This document shows, in pieces, positions 53,474 through 61,721 of a DNA stretch of 64,000 nucleotides; positions within the stretch are counted from its first letter, which is position 1, and each line of letters starts with the position of its first letter. The stretch comes from an uncultured Pseudomonadales bacterium (lineage in GTDB: Bacteria > Pseudomonadota > Gammaproteobacteria > Pseudomonadales > Azotimanducaceae): the NCBI GenBank assembly GCA_938017975.1, contig CALIKQ010000003.1, positions 1 through 64,000 on the forward strand, in the 5' to 3' direction. The translations under genes and the position numbers were made by a program. The notes below the pieces were generated by a model. It had not been told where the DNA came from. It saw only the letters and a program-made list of their open reading frames with translations, and ran no database searches.

Positions 53474-54904
53474 TCAATCAATAATTTTGATCAGCTGTCC
53501 TTCCCTGGGCTCGCCATTTGGATAGAGTCCGTTGATCACCCTTAGCTGATCTTCTGCATAGTTGGGAAGATCCGAGGATGCGGCCAACTGCGCAATCGTT
53601 GTGTCACTTTCGGCGCGCACGACCTGCACTTTTAAGGGTTTTGCATTGGCAAATTCATCGCGTTTCATGCGTGCGAGGCTAAATCCAATTTTGATAAAAT
53701 CACTGTCGCTCGCCAGTTTCTTTAAATCAAAGCGACCCGAACCCTGGCCGATATAGGCGATACGACGACGCTCATCGAACAAAATAATCAGCCGAACGGG
53801 CCGAACGCCAAACACTGTATCAGCACGATCTGCGATGCCGATAAAGGCGGGCAAACCATCGATCGTCATTGCTCTGCCCTCACGAATCGAAAACCCGAGC
53901 TGTTCCCGAGCCATCAGCTCTGGCGACGTTTTAACCTTGAGGCGCTTGGTCATCAACTCAAAAGCCGCGTCTCCAGTCTGGGAAACAAATTGCACCCCGT
54001 TTTTGACCTGATTCTGTCGCCAGCCACTGGGTAAGGCAAAGGTAATCCCGAGCCCGCCATGATAGAAACGATTGTCGCGTATCACCCCGGTTTGCCGGGT
54101 TGGGCCATACGCCAATCCATTGAGTTGCTGCAAAAACTCGTCGGTCTGAATAAAATCGCTATAGTCGACCAACAAAGCGTTTGATTTCTCGACGGCCTCT
54201 TTATACCGCGTATCGTTATCGGGATGAGTGGAAAGAAAGCCGTGGTACACCCTCGGCGGACGTTTCTCTAATTTTGCCTGCTGGATTTCAACGCGGTCTT
54301 TGTTCTTGAGGATTTCTATGGTTTTAAGCATCGCCGTCGGGGAATAACCAGCTTTGGCCATAAAAGATGCGCCTACTTCGTCAGCCTCAAGCTCGAATTC
54401 ACGGCTATAGCCGGTAATCAGCACACCACCGAGCACCTGCCCCAGTTCTGCAACGCCTCGCTGTCCCGTCAGCATCGCCGCACCCATCGAAGCCACATTT
54501 TGTAACGTGTTACGCCTTTGTCGGCGGATACCATGTTTCTCTGTGATATGCGCGATCTCGTGGCCAAGCACTGCCGCAAGCTCTGACTCTGAGCCAAGAT
54601 GCAGCAACATCCCTCGAGTGATGTAGACATACCCCCCTGGCAGCGCAAAGGCATTGATCATGTCGTCGTTCAATAAGGTAAAAGTGTACGTCAGTTCTGT
54701 CCGAGTGCTCTCCTTCGCAATCCGTTGACCCACCTGATTGACGTAATCCTGTAATTTAGCGTCCCGATAGATGCCGAATTGGGCAATCACTTTTTGATGC
54801 TCAAGTCGGCCTTTCTCGATCTCTTTTTCTAAAGACAGGCTCCATCCCGACTGGGAGGCGATCGATAACATGACCAACAAAAATATTGACACTTTCAACC
54901 GCAT
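53474..54904 (-). CDS. M48-family metalloprotease (BepA/YfgC-like) with C-terminal LysM-like module
   Basis: A 476-residue exported protein with a signal peptide (1-24). The zinc motif is His115-Glu116-x2-His119 (GHEIAHITEKHG), with the third ligand in the ELEADEVG segment near 170-177. BepA-type proteases degrade or help assemble outer-membrane proteins. The C-terminal 60 residues (ESDTTIAQLA ... YPNGEPREGQLIKI) look like a LysM or LysM-like peptidoglycan-binding module. The start at 54904 has AAGGA six bases before it; the ATG at 54910 abuts that site. It diverges from the cluster of exported proteins beginning at 55116. Confidence 0.88.
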   Translation of the reverse strand: MRLKVSIFLLVMLSIASQSGWSLSLEKEIEKGRLEHQKVIAQFGIYRDAKLQDYVNQVGQRIAKESTRTELTYTFTLLNDDMINAFALPGGYVYITRGMLLHLGSESELAAVLGHEIAHITEKHGIRRQRRNTLQNVASMGAAMLTGQRGVAELGQVLGGVLITGYSREFELEADEVGASFMAKAGYSPTAMLKTIEILKNKDRVEIQQAKLEKRPPRVYHGFLSTHPDNDTRYKEAVEKSNALLVDYSDFIQTDEFLQQLNGLAYGPTRQTGVIRDNRFYHGGLGITFALPSGWRQNQVKNGVQFVSQTGDAAFELMTKRLKVKTSPELMAREQLGFSIREGRAMTIDGLPAFIGIADRADTVFGVRPVRLIILFDERRRIAYIGQGSGRFDLKKLASDSDFIKIGFSLARMKRDEFANAKPLKVQVVRAESDTTIAQLAASSDLPNYAEDQLRVINGLYPNGEPREGQLIKIID

Positions 54905-55115
54905 ACTCATTCCTTCAGCAGTGACCTAGTCGCGCTTAGCGAGGGTTACAGCGCCTTATGAACACCCTGTGGCCCTGCTAATCGGGCCCACCAAGCCTAA
55001 AGATCGCGCAAAATCCCATTATTCAACAGCAATCCTGAAAATCAACTGAACGAATTGCCAATAAGGTTCGTTTAAACCTAGACTGATCCCATCAATTTGG
55101 CTATTCAAGACATTT

Positions 55116-56414
55116 ATGCGCTGGATAGATTTACGAAAGCATTTTTTCTATGGACTACCCCCGCGAAAATGGGCAGCGGCCCTTAAGGCTTGTCTTTTAT
55201 TCATGTCCTTGATCCTCGGTACCCTTGGATTACATCACGGCTCGAAGGCTGGGCTCCCAGCACACACTGCTAATAGCAGCCAAGAAAGCCGCGACGTCGA
55301 TACGCTCCAAGCACTCGGCGCCGCGGCGCGCGAGCGCAATGCGTGGGCTGATGCCGAAGATTATCTACTCCGCGCTCAGTACCAGTTGCATCGAGAATTC
55401 GGTGTTACAACTGCTAAGCAACAACCGATTGTTGAAGGTCTAGCCACACTTTCTATCCAATCCGAAAACTATCAAAAAGCCAACCAGTTATTTGAGTTCA
55501 ATCACTTTGTTGCCCAAAAAACCACCCTACCCGCAAGTATGATTCAAGCGGACATTGCGCTCGCGAACTGGTATCTACAGTCTGGTCAATTCGAGCGCGC
55601 CGCAGCACTGCTTGAACCTTCTGAGGCAGACGATTTCACAGGCGCCAACTTCATTCCGGAACGCGCCCTGCTCAGACTCGATATCGCTCGATTTACACGA
55701 CATTGTTGCTCTCCAAAAGAAATCATGGCAACGGTCGAGCAAGCAGAGCATTCTGGGTTGCCAGAGGACAGCCTGCAGCAGTTCAGGCAAGCAGCCATTC
55801 AACTACTGATCGTCAGCGGTCATAACATCGAAGCCGCATCTATTCTTAAAGCCGTTGCGTCCTCCCAAAACGCGCCACCCAGAATGATTGCCGGCAAACG
55901 ACGCATAATGCACAGAGACCCCAATCGTGAGCTGAGTCAGATAGAGAGGCGGCAAATCGAGCAGCTCCTGCAATTGCGGGGCATGGGCTCGGACCCTCGC
56001 ATGAATGATGCTCTGTGGAATCGGGGTCCGCAGACCGTCACAATTAGCAGCTCCGACGAATTTCTGCCGATCGAACGTCCTGAGCAATCCGAACTTGGCG
56101 CCAATCGTCAATTCCATGCGCTCACCGGGCACCCTTTGCGCTTCCGAGAAAAAGATTTAAGACAGATATTGCCTGCAAAATATTTGAAAAAGGCAAATCT
56201 TGAAAGCCTCGAAATCGTCATGGTCTTCGCGATCACACCCGAAGGCCGGGTACGAAACATCAGGTTCGAGGGTCCTTACGACCGACAGATCAAAGAACTG
56301 ATGCGGGATACGCTGAAAGCGGTTCGCTTTCAACCCGAGCTCAGGAATGGCAAGCCCATCCTGCGTGAAGATTTTAGACTCGTTCAGAGTTTTCCACTCC
56401 AAGGGGAGGCCTAA
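55116..56414 (+). CDS. Exported protein with helical-repeat body and TonB-C-like C-terminus (copy A)
   Basis: A 432-residue protein. Residues 1-40 carry a long basic N-terminus then a hydrophobic segment (LKACLLFMSLILGTLGL), so it is exported or anchored. Residues 60-260 are helical with TPR-like spacing (ANWYLQSGQFERAAALLEPSE). A mid linker is Arg/Gln-rich (SQIERRQIEQLLQLRG). The last 75 residues (SLEIVMVFAITPEGRVRNIRF then LKAVRFQPELRNGKPI) match the TonB C-terminal fold. It has no proline-rich spacer, so it is not a classical TonB. It ends three bases before copy B, same strand. Confidence 0.75.
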   Translation: MRWIDLRKHFFYGLPPRKWAAALKACLLFMSLILGTLGLHHGSKAGLPAHTANSSQESRDVDTLQALGAAARERNAWADAEDYLLRAQYQLHREFGVTTAKQQPIVEGLATLSIQSENYQKANQLFEFNHFVAQKTTLPASMIQADIALANWYLQSGQFERAAALLEPSEADDFTGANFIPERALLRLDIARFTRHCCSPKEIMATVEQAEHSGLPEDSLQQFRQAAIQLLIVSGHNIEAASILKAVASSQNAPPRMIAGKRRIMHRDPNRELSQIERRQIEQLLQLRGMGSDPRMNDALWNRGPQTVTISSSDEFLPIERPEQSELGANRQFHALTGHPLRFREKDLRQILPAKYLKKANLESLEIVMVFAITPEGRVRNIRFEGPYDRQIKELMRDTLKAVRFQPELRNGKPILREDFRLVQSFPLQGEA

Positions 56415-56417
56415 CCT

Positions 56418-57968
56418 GTGACTTTCAGTTTTAGAACATGGCTGTTGATTACCGCGGTCATCGCTCCATATTTCGCGATGGGTCAAACCAGTGGTATTAA
56501 TCCGACCTTGATCCTAGATCATCTCTACCCATCGCCTTCATTCTCCCAGTGGCAGGCGTTCAAACCGATGCCTGGACCAAGTTCTGAGCCTTTATCTCAA
56601 CAAGCTGCAGCGGTCCTTGCCAATGACCTCATCGAGCGACTCAGTATCGATGAAGATGTTAACGCCACTGAGCAGGGTCAACTCCTGTCCAATGCAGGTG
56701 TCCTGCAGACCTACTCAGGAGATCTCATTGGAGGAAGATTAACTCTGGATGAGTCCCTCGAAATGCTGATGACAGATCGACACCAATTTGATCCAGCAAT
56801 TGCGACCCTGGTCACTGCCATCGGCATTAATGCATTTCTTCAAGAGGATTTCGAGGTGGCTGAAAACCACTTTCGATGGAGTCAGCACATACAGCACCGG
56901 GAAGACGGCATATATTCTGCGAACCAAGCCAAAAACCTGAACTGGTTGACCCGGGTCTATCTCGCAGAGCAAGATTTCACCGCAGCGGACACGGCGCAAC
57001 GCTACATTCTTCGGATCGCTCGCAATACCTATGAAGAAGGCTCGCCAGAACTGACGAAGGTCAAAGACGGAATCGCAAAGTATTTGGCACAACGGGGCAA
57101 AATGATTTCGCCCCTATCTGACGAGCTCCAGCGTGCATTGAGGCAAACCCTTTTTGCCGAGGCCATCACTCTGCTCGATGAGAACCTACGATCTATAGAG
57201 GCCAATTTTGGACCCCAAACCCTAGCATTGGTGGACACTTTAGAAACTCAAGCGGATATTTATTATTGGCGTGGAAATCACAACCGCCAACAGGAACGGG
57301 CGCTCGAGCGAGCCCTCGACATCTTGCGACTCCAACCCACACCGAGCCCTGATCGGCTGGCAGCCGCTTGGTTCAACCTTGCCGACGGCTACGTATTAAC
57401 AGGAAACCGAAAAGCGATCTCGGCCTATGCCTCAGGCTGGTCGCTAAAAACAAGCGCTGCGGTCACCACCAGCCATGAAGCGCCTGGCCTTCCTTCCGGC
57501 ACGACAGCCCCGACAGCTATTTCGACAGCAACCGCCGATCCATCCAAGAGCCCTTCTCCCTCGCTTGACATCGCAGGTGCTATCGATACGGGCCCCTTGC
57601 CGACGCAACCCGCACTGCTCTGGCCAGAGGCTTATGCCGCACTTTACTTCGCGCCCGTCAACGAGGCGAAATATCCCGCGGACGTCGATTACTACGTGGA
57701 TTTCAGTTTTACCATTTCAAACATGGGCAAACCTAAGCGTATCCGCATCACCGATCGCAATGTCCCCAGTGAAGAAGCGCGCTGGGCCCGCTCTGCCATT
57801 CACAGTAGTCGCTATCGCCCCGCCCTCGTCGACGGCGTCGCTGTCCCTTTTGAGACCACCTATCGCCAGGCTTTCACCCGCATTGCCCCCCTGTCAGAAT
57901 CTCCCCCTGCCGCTGATCCATCCGCAGCTCAACCATCTGCCCAAGAACTCCTACCTTCCCAGCCCTAA
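56418..57968 (+). CDS. Exported protein with helical-repeat body and TonB-C-like C-terminus (copy B)
   Basis: A 516-residue protein starting at GTG, with GGGGAGG eight bases before it. The signal peptide is about 1-22 (FRTWLLITAVIAPYFAMGQT). Residues 70-330 are helical with TPR-like spacing (FEVAENHFRWSQH, AAWFNLADGYVLTGN). A Ser/Thr/Pro-rich linker follows (about 345-385), then the TonB-C-like segment VDYYVDFSFTISNMGKPKRI ... SAIHSSRYRPALVDG, ending in a Pro/Ala/Ser-rich tail. It shares order and fold with copy A but little sequence identity. It converges on the lipoprotein at 57997 with 28 bases between. Confidence 0.75.
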   Translation: MTFSFRTWLLITAVIAPYFAMGQTSGINPTLILDHLYPSPSFSQWQAFKPMPGPSSEPLSQQAAAVLANDLIERLSIDEDVNATEQGQLLSNAGVLQTYSGDLIGGRLTLDESLEMLMTDRHQFDPAIATLVTAIGINAFLQEDFEVAENHFRWSQHIQHREDGIYSANQAKNLNWLTRVYLAEQDFTAADTAQRYILRIARNTYEEGSPELTKVKDGIAKYLAQRGKMISPLSDELQRALRQTLFAEAITLLDENLRSIEANFGPQTLALVDTLETQADIYYWRGNHNRQQERALERALDILRLQPTPSPDRLAAAWFNLADGYVLTGNRKAISAYASGWSLKTSAAVTTSHEAPGLPSGTTAPTAISTATADPSKSPSPSLDIAGAIDTGPLPTQPALLWPEAYAALYFAPVNEAKYPADVDYYVDFSFTISNMGKPKRIRITDRNVPSEEARWARSAIHSSRYRPALVDGVAVPFETTYRQAFTRIAPLSESPPAADPSAAQPSAQELLPSQP

Positions 57969-57996
57969 CCGAACCCTCGAGCCCCAGGAACTTTTA

Positions 57997-58704
57997 TTAC
58001 TCGCCCCCTACGAAACTCCTCAGCTGGTTCGCAAGTCCCTTGCAAGCCGCGTTTCCTGGTCTTGCCAAAATTGGAATCGGTACCACCAACCCGGCCAAAT
58101 AACTCGTCCCGTTCGCATCTGCGCTGATCTGTCCGGAGGCGTCTAGGGTCTCTAGATCCCAAACGGATGCCTCATATGACGCATCTTGTTCCCAAAAACT
58201 CATACCAAAGCAGCCACCACCAAAGGTGCTTACCGCACAGCTCATAGAGCCACCACTATCAATCGTCACCGTATCCCCTTCTATCCAGGCCAAATAGCGA
58301 ATTTTCGACGCTCTAATCCGGTCTCGAACACCGGGCTCACTAAACAAGCGCCCAAGGTCGCCGGCATTGCCTGGCGCTGTGCGAGGCTCGAACCAAGGAT
58401 AAAGATCATTCTTAAATTTTTTCTGTCCAACAAGCCGGATTGGGTTGCTCCCTTGGCTCAGGATATCCTCGAGACAATCTGTAAAGCTCTCCTCTGTCTC
58501 TCGATCGTTATACGTTGCCCTCCCCAAGATCACCATCGCTTCTCCTGCAGCCAACTGAGTCGTCGAGCTTCGGGATTCCTCGATCCGTGTCGTCGCGCAC
58601 CCTGATAGCAGCAGCATCAGAAGCGCAGCATAGGTCGCAACGCGGATGCTCGTGCTTGGTCCCGCGATTTTGAAGAGGCTTTTGTCTTTGGGATTCATGG
58701 GCAT
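57997..58704 (-). CDS. Lipoprotein of unknown function (GGCFG-type)
   Basis: A 235-residue lipoprotein. The lipobox LLSGC gives lipidated Cys36 after a hydrophobic stretch (YAALLMLLLSGC). The mature part has an early AMVILGRATYND strand, conserved-looking DCLEDIL and DLYPWFEP segments, KIRYLAWIEG, and SGGSMSCAV ... GGCFGMSFWE with a likely disulfide. I believe similar proteins exist in other proteobacteria but no function is known to me. A ribosome site is weak; the ATG at 58704 or 58698 is possible. Cys near 77 may pair with the Cys near 204. It is convergent to copy B. Confidence 0.75.
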   Translation of the reverse strand: MPMNPKDKSLFKIAGPSTSIRVATYAALLMLLLSGCATTRIEESRSSTTQLAAGEAMVILGRATYNDRETEESFTDCLEDILSQGSNPIRLVGQKKFKNDLYPWFEPRTAPGNAGDLGRLFSEPGVRDRIRASKIRYLAWIEGDTVTIDSGGSMSCAVSTFGGGCFGMSFWEQDASYEASVWDLETLDASGQISADANGTSYLAGLVVPIPILARPGNAACKGLANQLRSFVGGE

Positions 58705-58776
58705 TTTGGTCTCGGCTCGTTAAACGGCTTGTCAGCGGCGAATCTGGATTGATTTTTCCAACAGCGCTCGAACACT

Positions 58777-58839
58777 GACGCTTCTTTCACCCTTCATTCA
58801 CACTTCTTTCACGCTTCTACTCATCACGCTTCTACTCGA
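58777..58839. repeat. Pyrimidine-rich imperfect direct repeats
   Basis: CACGCTTCTACTC occurs twice 15 bases apart (58810 and 58825), preceded by related ACGCTTCTTTCAC and ACACTTCTTTCAC copies. Together they make an imperfect CT-rich array in the gap between the two minus-strand lipoprotein genes. No gene lies in this gap (58705-58960). Confidence 0.55.
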
Positions 58840-58944
58840 CCCAACTCAACCAAGCTGACGCTGAGCGAGGTCCTTTGGTGGCTGCCGAGTGCTCGCGTCG
58901 AACCTGAAGCCGCTCGCCAGTCATAGCGTCTCAAGCTTACCCTT

Positions 58945-58972
58945 CATTACATCACTGGCATTACATCACTGG
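58945..58972. repeat. Perfect 14-bp tandem duplication across a stop codon
   Basis: CATTACATCACTGG is repeated exactly twice. The stop codon of the lipoprotein gene on the minus strand lies inside the upstream copy on that strand, so the second copy is a duplicate of the gene's last codons placed after the stop. Recent slippage is the simplest reading. Confidence 0.8.
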
Positions 58973-59668
58973 CCTGCCATCTCTATCCAAAATGTATTGA
59001 TCGATCCACTCCGAGACGTAGGCTTGCTTCGGCCATTCAATCGCTATTCTTGCTCCCGCATCGCGAATGGCTTCTACCGATGCTTGGTTGAGCGCCTTAT
59101 TGGCCTGAAAAGCGCGACTCTCACTCTTTCCGTAACCCGTGACGATCCAATCCCCAAGGGGCTGGGCGTCAGCACCAAATAACGTGAGCTGGTACTTGAC
59201 CGACACTGAAAAGAAATTCAAACCCGAGAGCGCAGGCGTCAAAAAAGCGTATTCAACGAGGTCAACTTGCACAAAGCCGTTAGGGCAGTCAGGGCTAGGA
59301 ACAGGCGCCTCGGACCCTCGACAAGCCTCAAGCTCTGCATCGACAGCCGTTAGGAACATTGCGTCGAACAAGGTACTAAAAAATCTTTGATTCAGCTGAC
59401 CCACGTCGATCCGCCAACTGCCGCCTCCACGAGGCAGCTCCTCGTTGTGTACATAACTGTTAAATGAAGGCTGTGTGATCACCCCAATGCTGAGGGGTAG
59501 CGCTTCTATCAGAGGAGTGGGAACACGACCTTCAACGGTAATCGAATGGCTGCACCCGCTCACCAGTAACAGACAAGCCAAACCCGCCGTCAGGGTCACA
59601 AAAATAGCCGAGCCGAAGGGCTTCACGACACCCTCTGCGTACTTTCCCTGACGCTGATCTTTTCGCAT
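58961..59668 (-). CDS. Lipoprotein of unknown function
   Basis: A 236-residue lipoprotein with lipobox LLVSGC after a hydrophobic segment (FVTLTAGLACLLLVSGC). The mature part has an N-terminal beta-rich EGRVPTPLIEALPLSIGVIT, a FVQVDLVEYAFLTP strand and a FSVSVKYQLTLFGADAQPLG strand pair, and an all-helical end ending VSEWIDQYIL. The pattern, strand-loop with an internal YHNEEL-like segment, resembles outer-membrane lipoproteins used as assembly factors, but no family is named with confidence. The ATG at 59668 gives the shortest n-region before the lipobox. Starts at 59725 or 59809 would give signal sequences that are too long. Confidence 0.7.
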   Translation of the reverse strand: MRKDQRQGKYAEGVVKPFGSAIFVTLTAGLACLLLVSGCSHSITVEGRVPTPLIEALPLSIGVITQPSFNSYVHNEELPRGGGSWRIDVGQLNQRFFSTLFDAMFLTAVDAELEACRGSEAPVPSPDCPNGFVQVDLVEYAFLTPALSGLNFFSVSVKYQLTLFGADAQPLGDWIVTGYGKSESRAFQANKALNQASVEAIRDAGARIAIEWPKQAYVSEWIDQYILDRDGRPVM

Positions 59669-59996
59669 GCTGCTGTTCTCGCATCTGGACTGACCGTTCC
59701 CAGCCCAAAGATAAAGGGGATTCATGACGGCCTTTCGAATTGGGCGCTCTGCCCTCCCATGTTTAACGGCTTCAACTCCCGAAAAATTCGTGTGCTCAAA
59801 AAAAAGCAATTAGAAAAAACAATTTAGTCACTGCGATTGGACAAATCAACCGATCTATCAGACCGCTGCCTCGAAACACCGAACGACTACCTTCTTCCAA
59901 ACCCCGGGGGTCATCCAAAAGTACGTCAACCATCGTAATTCAGCTTAAATTCAGCTTTAATTTACCAAGATCAAGCAAATCCTTTGGACTCATCCC
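59669..59996. other. Divergent intergenic region before the lipoprotein-pseudokinase operon
   Basis: About 330 bases. The half nearest 59800 is A-rich (AAAAAAAAGCAATTAGAAAAAACAA region, split here) and probably holds divergent promoters. A direct repeat of 11 bases sits at 59937-59958. No gene or RNA was recognised. Confidence 0.4.
59937..59958. promoter_or_regulatory. 11-bp direct repeat before the operon
   Basis: AATTCAGCTTA is followed at once by AATTCAGCTTT, about one helical turn apart, some 40 bases before the start of the Ser/Pro-repeat lipoprotein gene. Two half-sites in the same orientation and phase suit binding of a response regulator. That is inference; no partner regulator is in the window. 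Confidence 0.45.
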
Positions 59997-61718
59997 ATGC
60001 GAGCCATACGCCTCTACGCTTTCATCGCTTTTTTTCTTGCGGGTTGCAGCAGCAACCAGTCACGGATGCCGCCCATGCCGCCAAGTCCGCCCAGCTCATC
60101 GTCTCCGAGCAGTTCTCCGAGCATGCCGAGTCCTTCATCGCCGAGCAGCGCACCGAGTATGCCGAGCCCGTCATCACCGAGCAGCGCTCCAAGTATGCCA
60201 AGCCCGTCATCGCCGAGTAGCGCTCCAAGTATGCCGAGCCCGTCATCACCGAGCAGTGCCCCAAGTATGCCGACTCCCAGCATGCCCAACCCAAGGACCC
60301 CGAACAGCGAATCAAGTTCAGAATCTCAATCGCAGACCGATCAAGAACGAAACCGAGACCAAAAGGAGCAAGGGAGCGACTCAGACAACGATACCAATGC
60401 CCAGCCCGGTCAATCATCATCAGAGCAAGCTGCTGATGATACTGGCCCAACCAATCCTGGCAGCCAGCTCGAAGAGATTGGCAAGGCCTTGGAGCGCGCT
60501 GGCGCCTCAGAGCGTCAAGAACCCTCCGAGTCCGACTCTCAGGGCAATGATGCTTGGGATCCGTTAATGCCAGAACCAGAACCCTCCCAATCGGCCACCA
60601 GCGATACCTTCGAAACCTCAGAGATAGCAATACCCACTGCAGCGGCATCAGCAGCGTCTAACGGGGACATGGGCTCTGATGAGCCAATCTCCGATGCTCA
60701 GGGGGGCGATACGACCGGCTCTCAACCCGAAGAAGGTCAGGACGCCGATCAGCCGGCTTCCTCCGAGAACAACACGACATCATCGGCATCAACCTCGGCT
60801 GACGGCGAGCCAAGCATTGCCTCCGAAGGACTCGATTCAAGCACAGCAAGCGCCGGTACCGGCAACGAAGCACAAAACGCCCCATCAGATAATCCTGAGA
60901 ACCCAGGCATGCAAAGCGACCGAGGAGCTCCACGTTCAGGCTTGGATGACCCTTCAAACGGTATGATGGAAGATCTTGCTGTGGCGCTTGAGCAAGCCGG
61001 TATTGCGCTGCAATCTGCCGGAGCGGCGCTCAACGATGATGACAGTGGTGACTCCGAAGGAGATGTTGAAGCAGCCCTCACTGACGCCAATATTGCGGTG
61101 CTGGTCGCTGAACAAGCCCTCGAGGCTGTGATTGCGAATACAGACAGTCCCAGTCCTGAAATGACCGCAGACATCAGCGACGCTGCACGACTGATCATCC
61201 TTGCCGGCAGCGTTCTATCGGATGCCCAAGGTATACCCAACGGACCCGAGGGTGAGGATCTCGCCATTTTAGGAGCACCCTCTGGTGCCGACCGATTGGG
61301 ACAACTCGATGCAGAACTCGAGGCATCCATCACCATTTTCGAATCGGAGGTCCAGGAATCAAGAGATGCAGTGGCATCAATCCTCAGCGGCCCTGCTGCT
61401 GAGGCCGTTGGCGGCCCAGGACCGTCCTTAGATGATATCGGGACAGGGATGCTCGAGCCTGAGGATGACACGGGCGAAGGTGCGGGTGAAGATCTCGGTG
61501 ATCCCGGCGCGCTCGAACCCATTCGCCAAGGTCGAATGATCGATGGAGAAAACACCGACAGCTCCCAGGGCAGCGCCCAAGTTCCCGATGATATACCCAG
61601 CCCCCAAGGCGATGACATTGTCGCCAAGCAGCTTCGGGAAGCAGCCTCAGCTGAGAAAGACCCTGACCTCAGAGCCAAACTCTGGGAAGAATACAAACGC
61701 TACAAAGAAGGACTTTAA
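59997..61718 (+). CDS. Ser/Pro-repeat lipoprotein, acidic, unknown function
   Basis: A 573-residue lipoprotein with lipobox FLAGC (lipidated Cys17). Residues 24-100 are low-complexity Met/Pro/Ser, including four copies of the 12-residue unit PSPSSPSSAPSM. Residues 100-330 are acidic and Ser/Gln/Asp-rich, probably disordered. Two alanine-rich helical patches follow (VALEQAGIALQSAGAAL and VAEQALEAVIAN, about 325-385), and the C-terminus is charged (KDPDLRAKLWEEYKRYK). It may form an extended stalk from the outer or inner membrane, with the helical part as the working end. Tightly followed, three bases later, by the next lipoprotein gene. Confidence 0.8.
   Translation: MRAIRLYAFIAFFLAGCSSNQSRMPPMPPSPPSSSSPSSSPSMPSPSSPSSAPSMPSPSSPSSAPSMPSPSSPSSAPSMPSPSSPSSAPSMPTPSMPNPRTPNSESSSESQSQTDQERNRDQKEQGSDSDNDTNAQPGQSSSEQAADDTGPTNPGSQLEEIGKALERAGASERQEPSESDSQGNDAWDPLMPEPEPSQSATSDTFETSEIAIPTAAASAASNGDMGSDEPISDAQGGDTTGSQPEEGQDADQPASSENNTTSSASTSADGEPSIASEGLDSSTASAGTGNEAQNAPSDNPENPGMQSDRGAPRSGLDDPSNGMMEDLAVALEQAGIALQSAGAALNDDDSGDSEGDVEAALTDANIAVLVAEQALEAVIANTDSPSPEMTADISDAARLIILAGSVLSDAQGIPNGPEGEDLAILGAPSGADRLGQLDAELEASITIFESEVQESRDAVASILSGPAAEAVGGPGPSLDDIGTGMLEPEDDTGEGAGEDLGDPGALEPIRQGRMIDGENTDSSQGSAQVPDDIPSPQGDDIVAKQLREAASAEKDPDLRAKLWEEYKRYKEGL
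60126..60269 (+). repeat. Four tandem 36-bp repeats inside the Ser/Pro lipoprotein gene
   Basis: Each 36-base unit encodes PSPSSPSSAPSM, with silent differences among copies (for example CCGAGTCC, CCGAGCCC and CCAAGCCC). Being a multiple of three, the array can expand or contract without breaking the gene. Flanking partial copies (SPSSSPSM before, PTPSM after) show the array's edges. Confidence 0.85.
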
Positions 61719-61721
61719 GTT

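Noticed and set aside
60014-60289. Antisense frame with repeated GLGILGALLGDD, resembling a repetitive membrane protein.
   Set aside because: It is the mirror of the 36-bp repeats in the Ser/Pro lipoprotein gene, which keep every frame open because the unit is a multiple of three.
60749-61696. Long antisense Ser/Ala/Pro-rich frame of 315 codons opposite the Ser/Pro lipoprotein gene.
   Set aside because: It is a composition shadow: the sense strand has a signal peptide, lipobox, ribosome junctions and operon context, and the antisense product has none.
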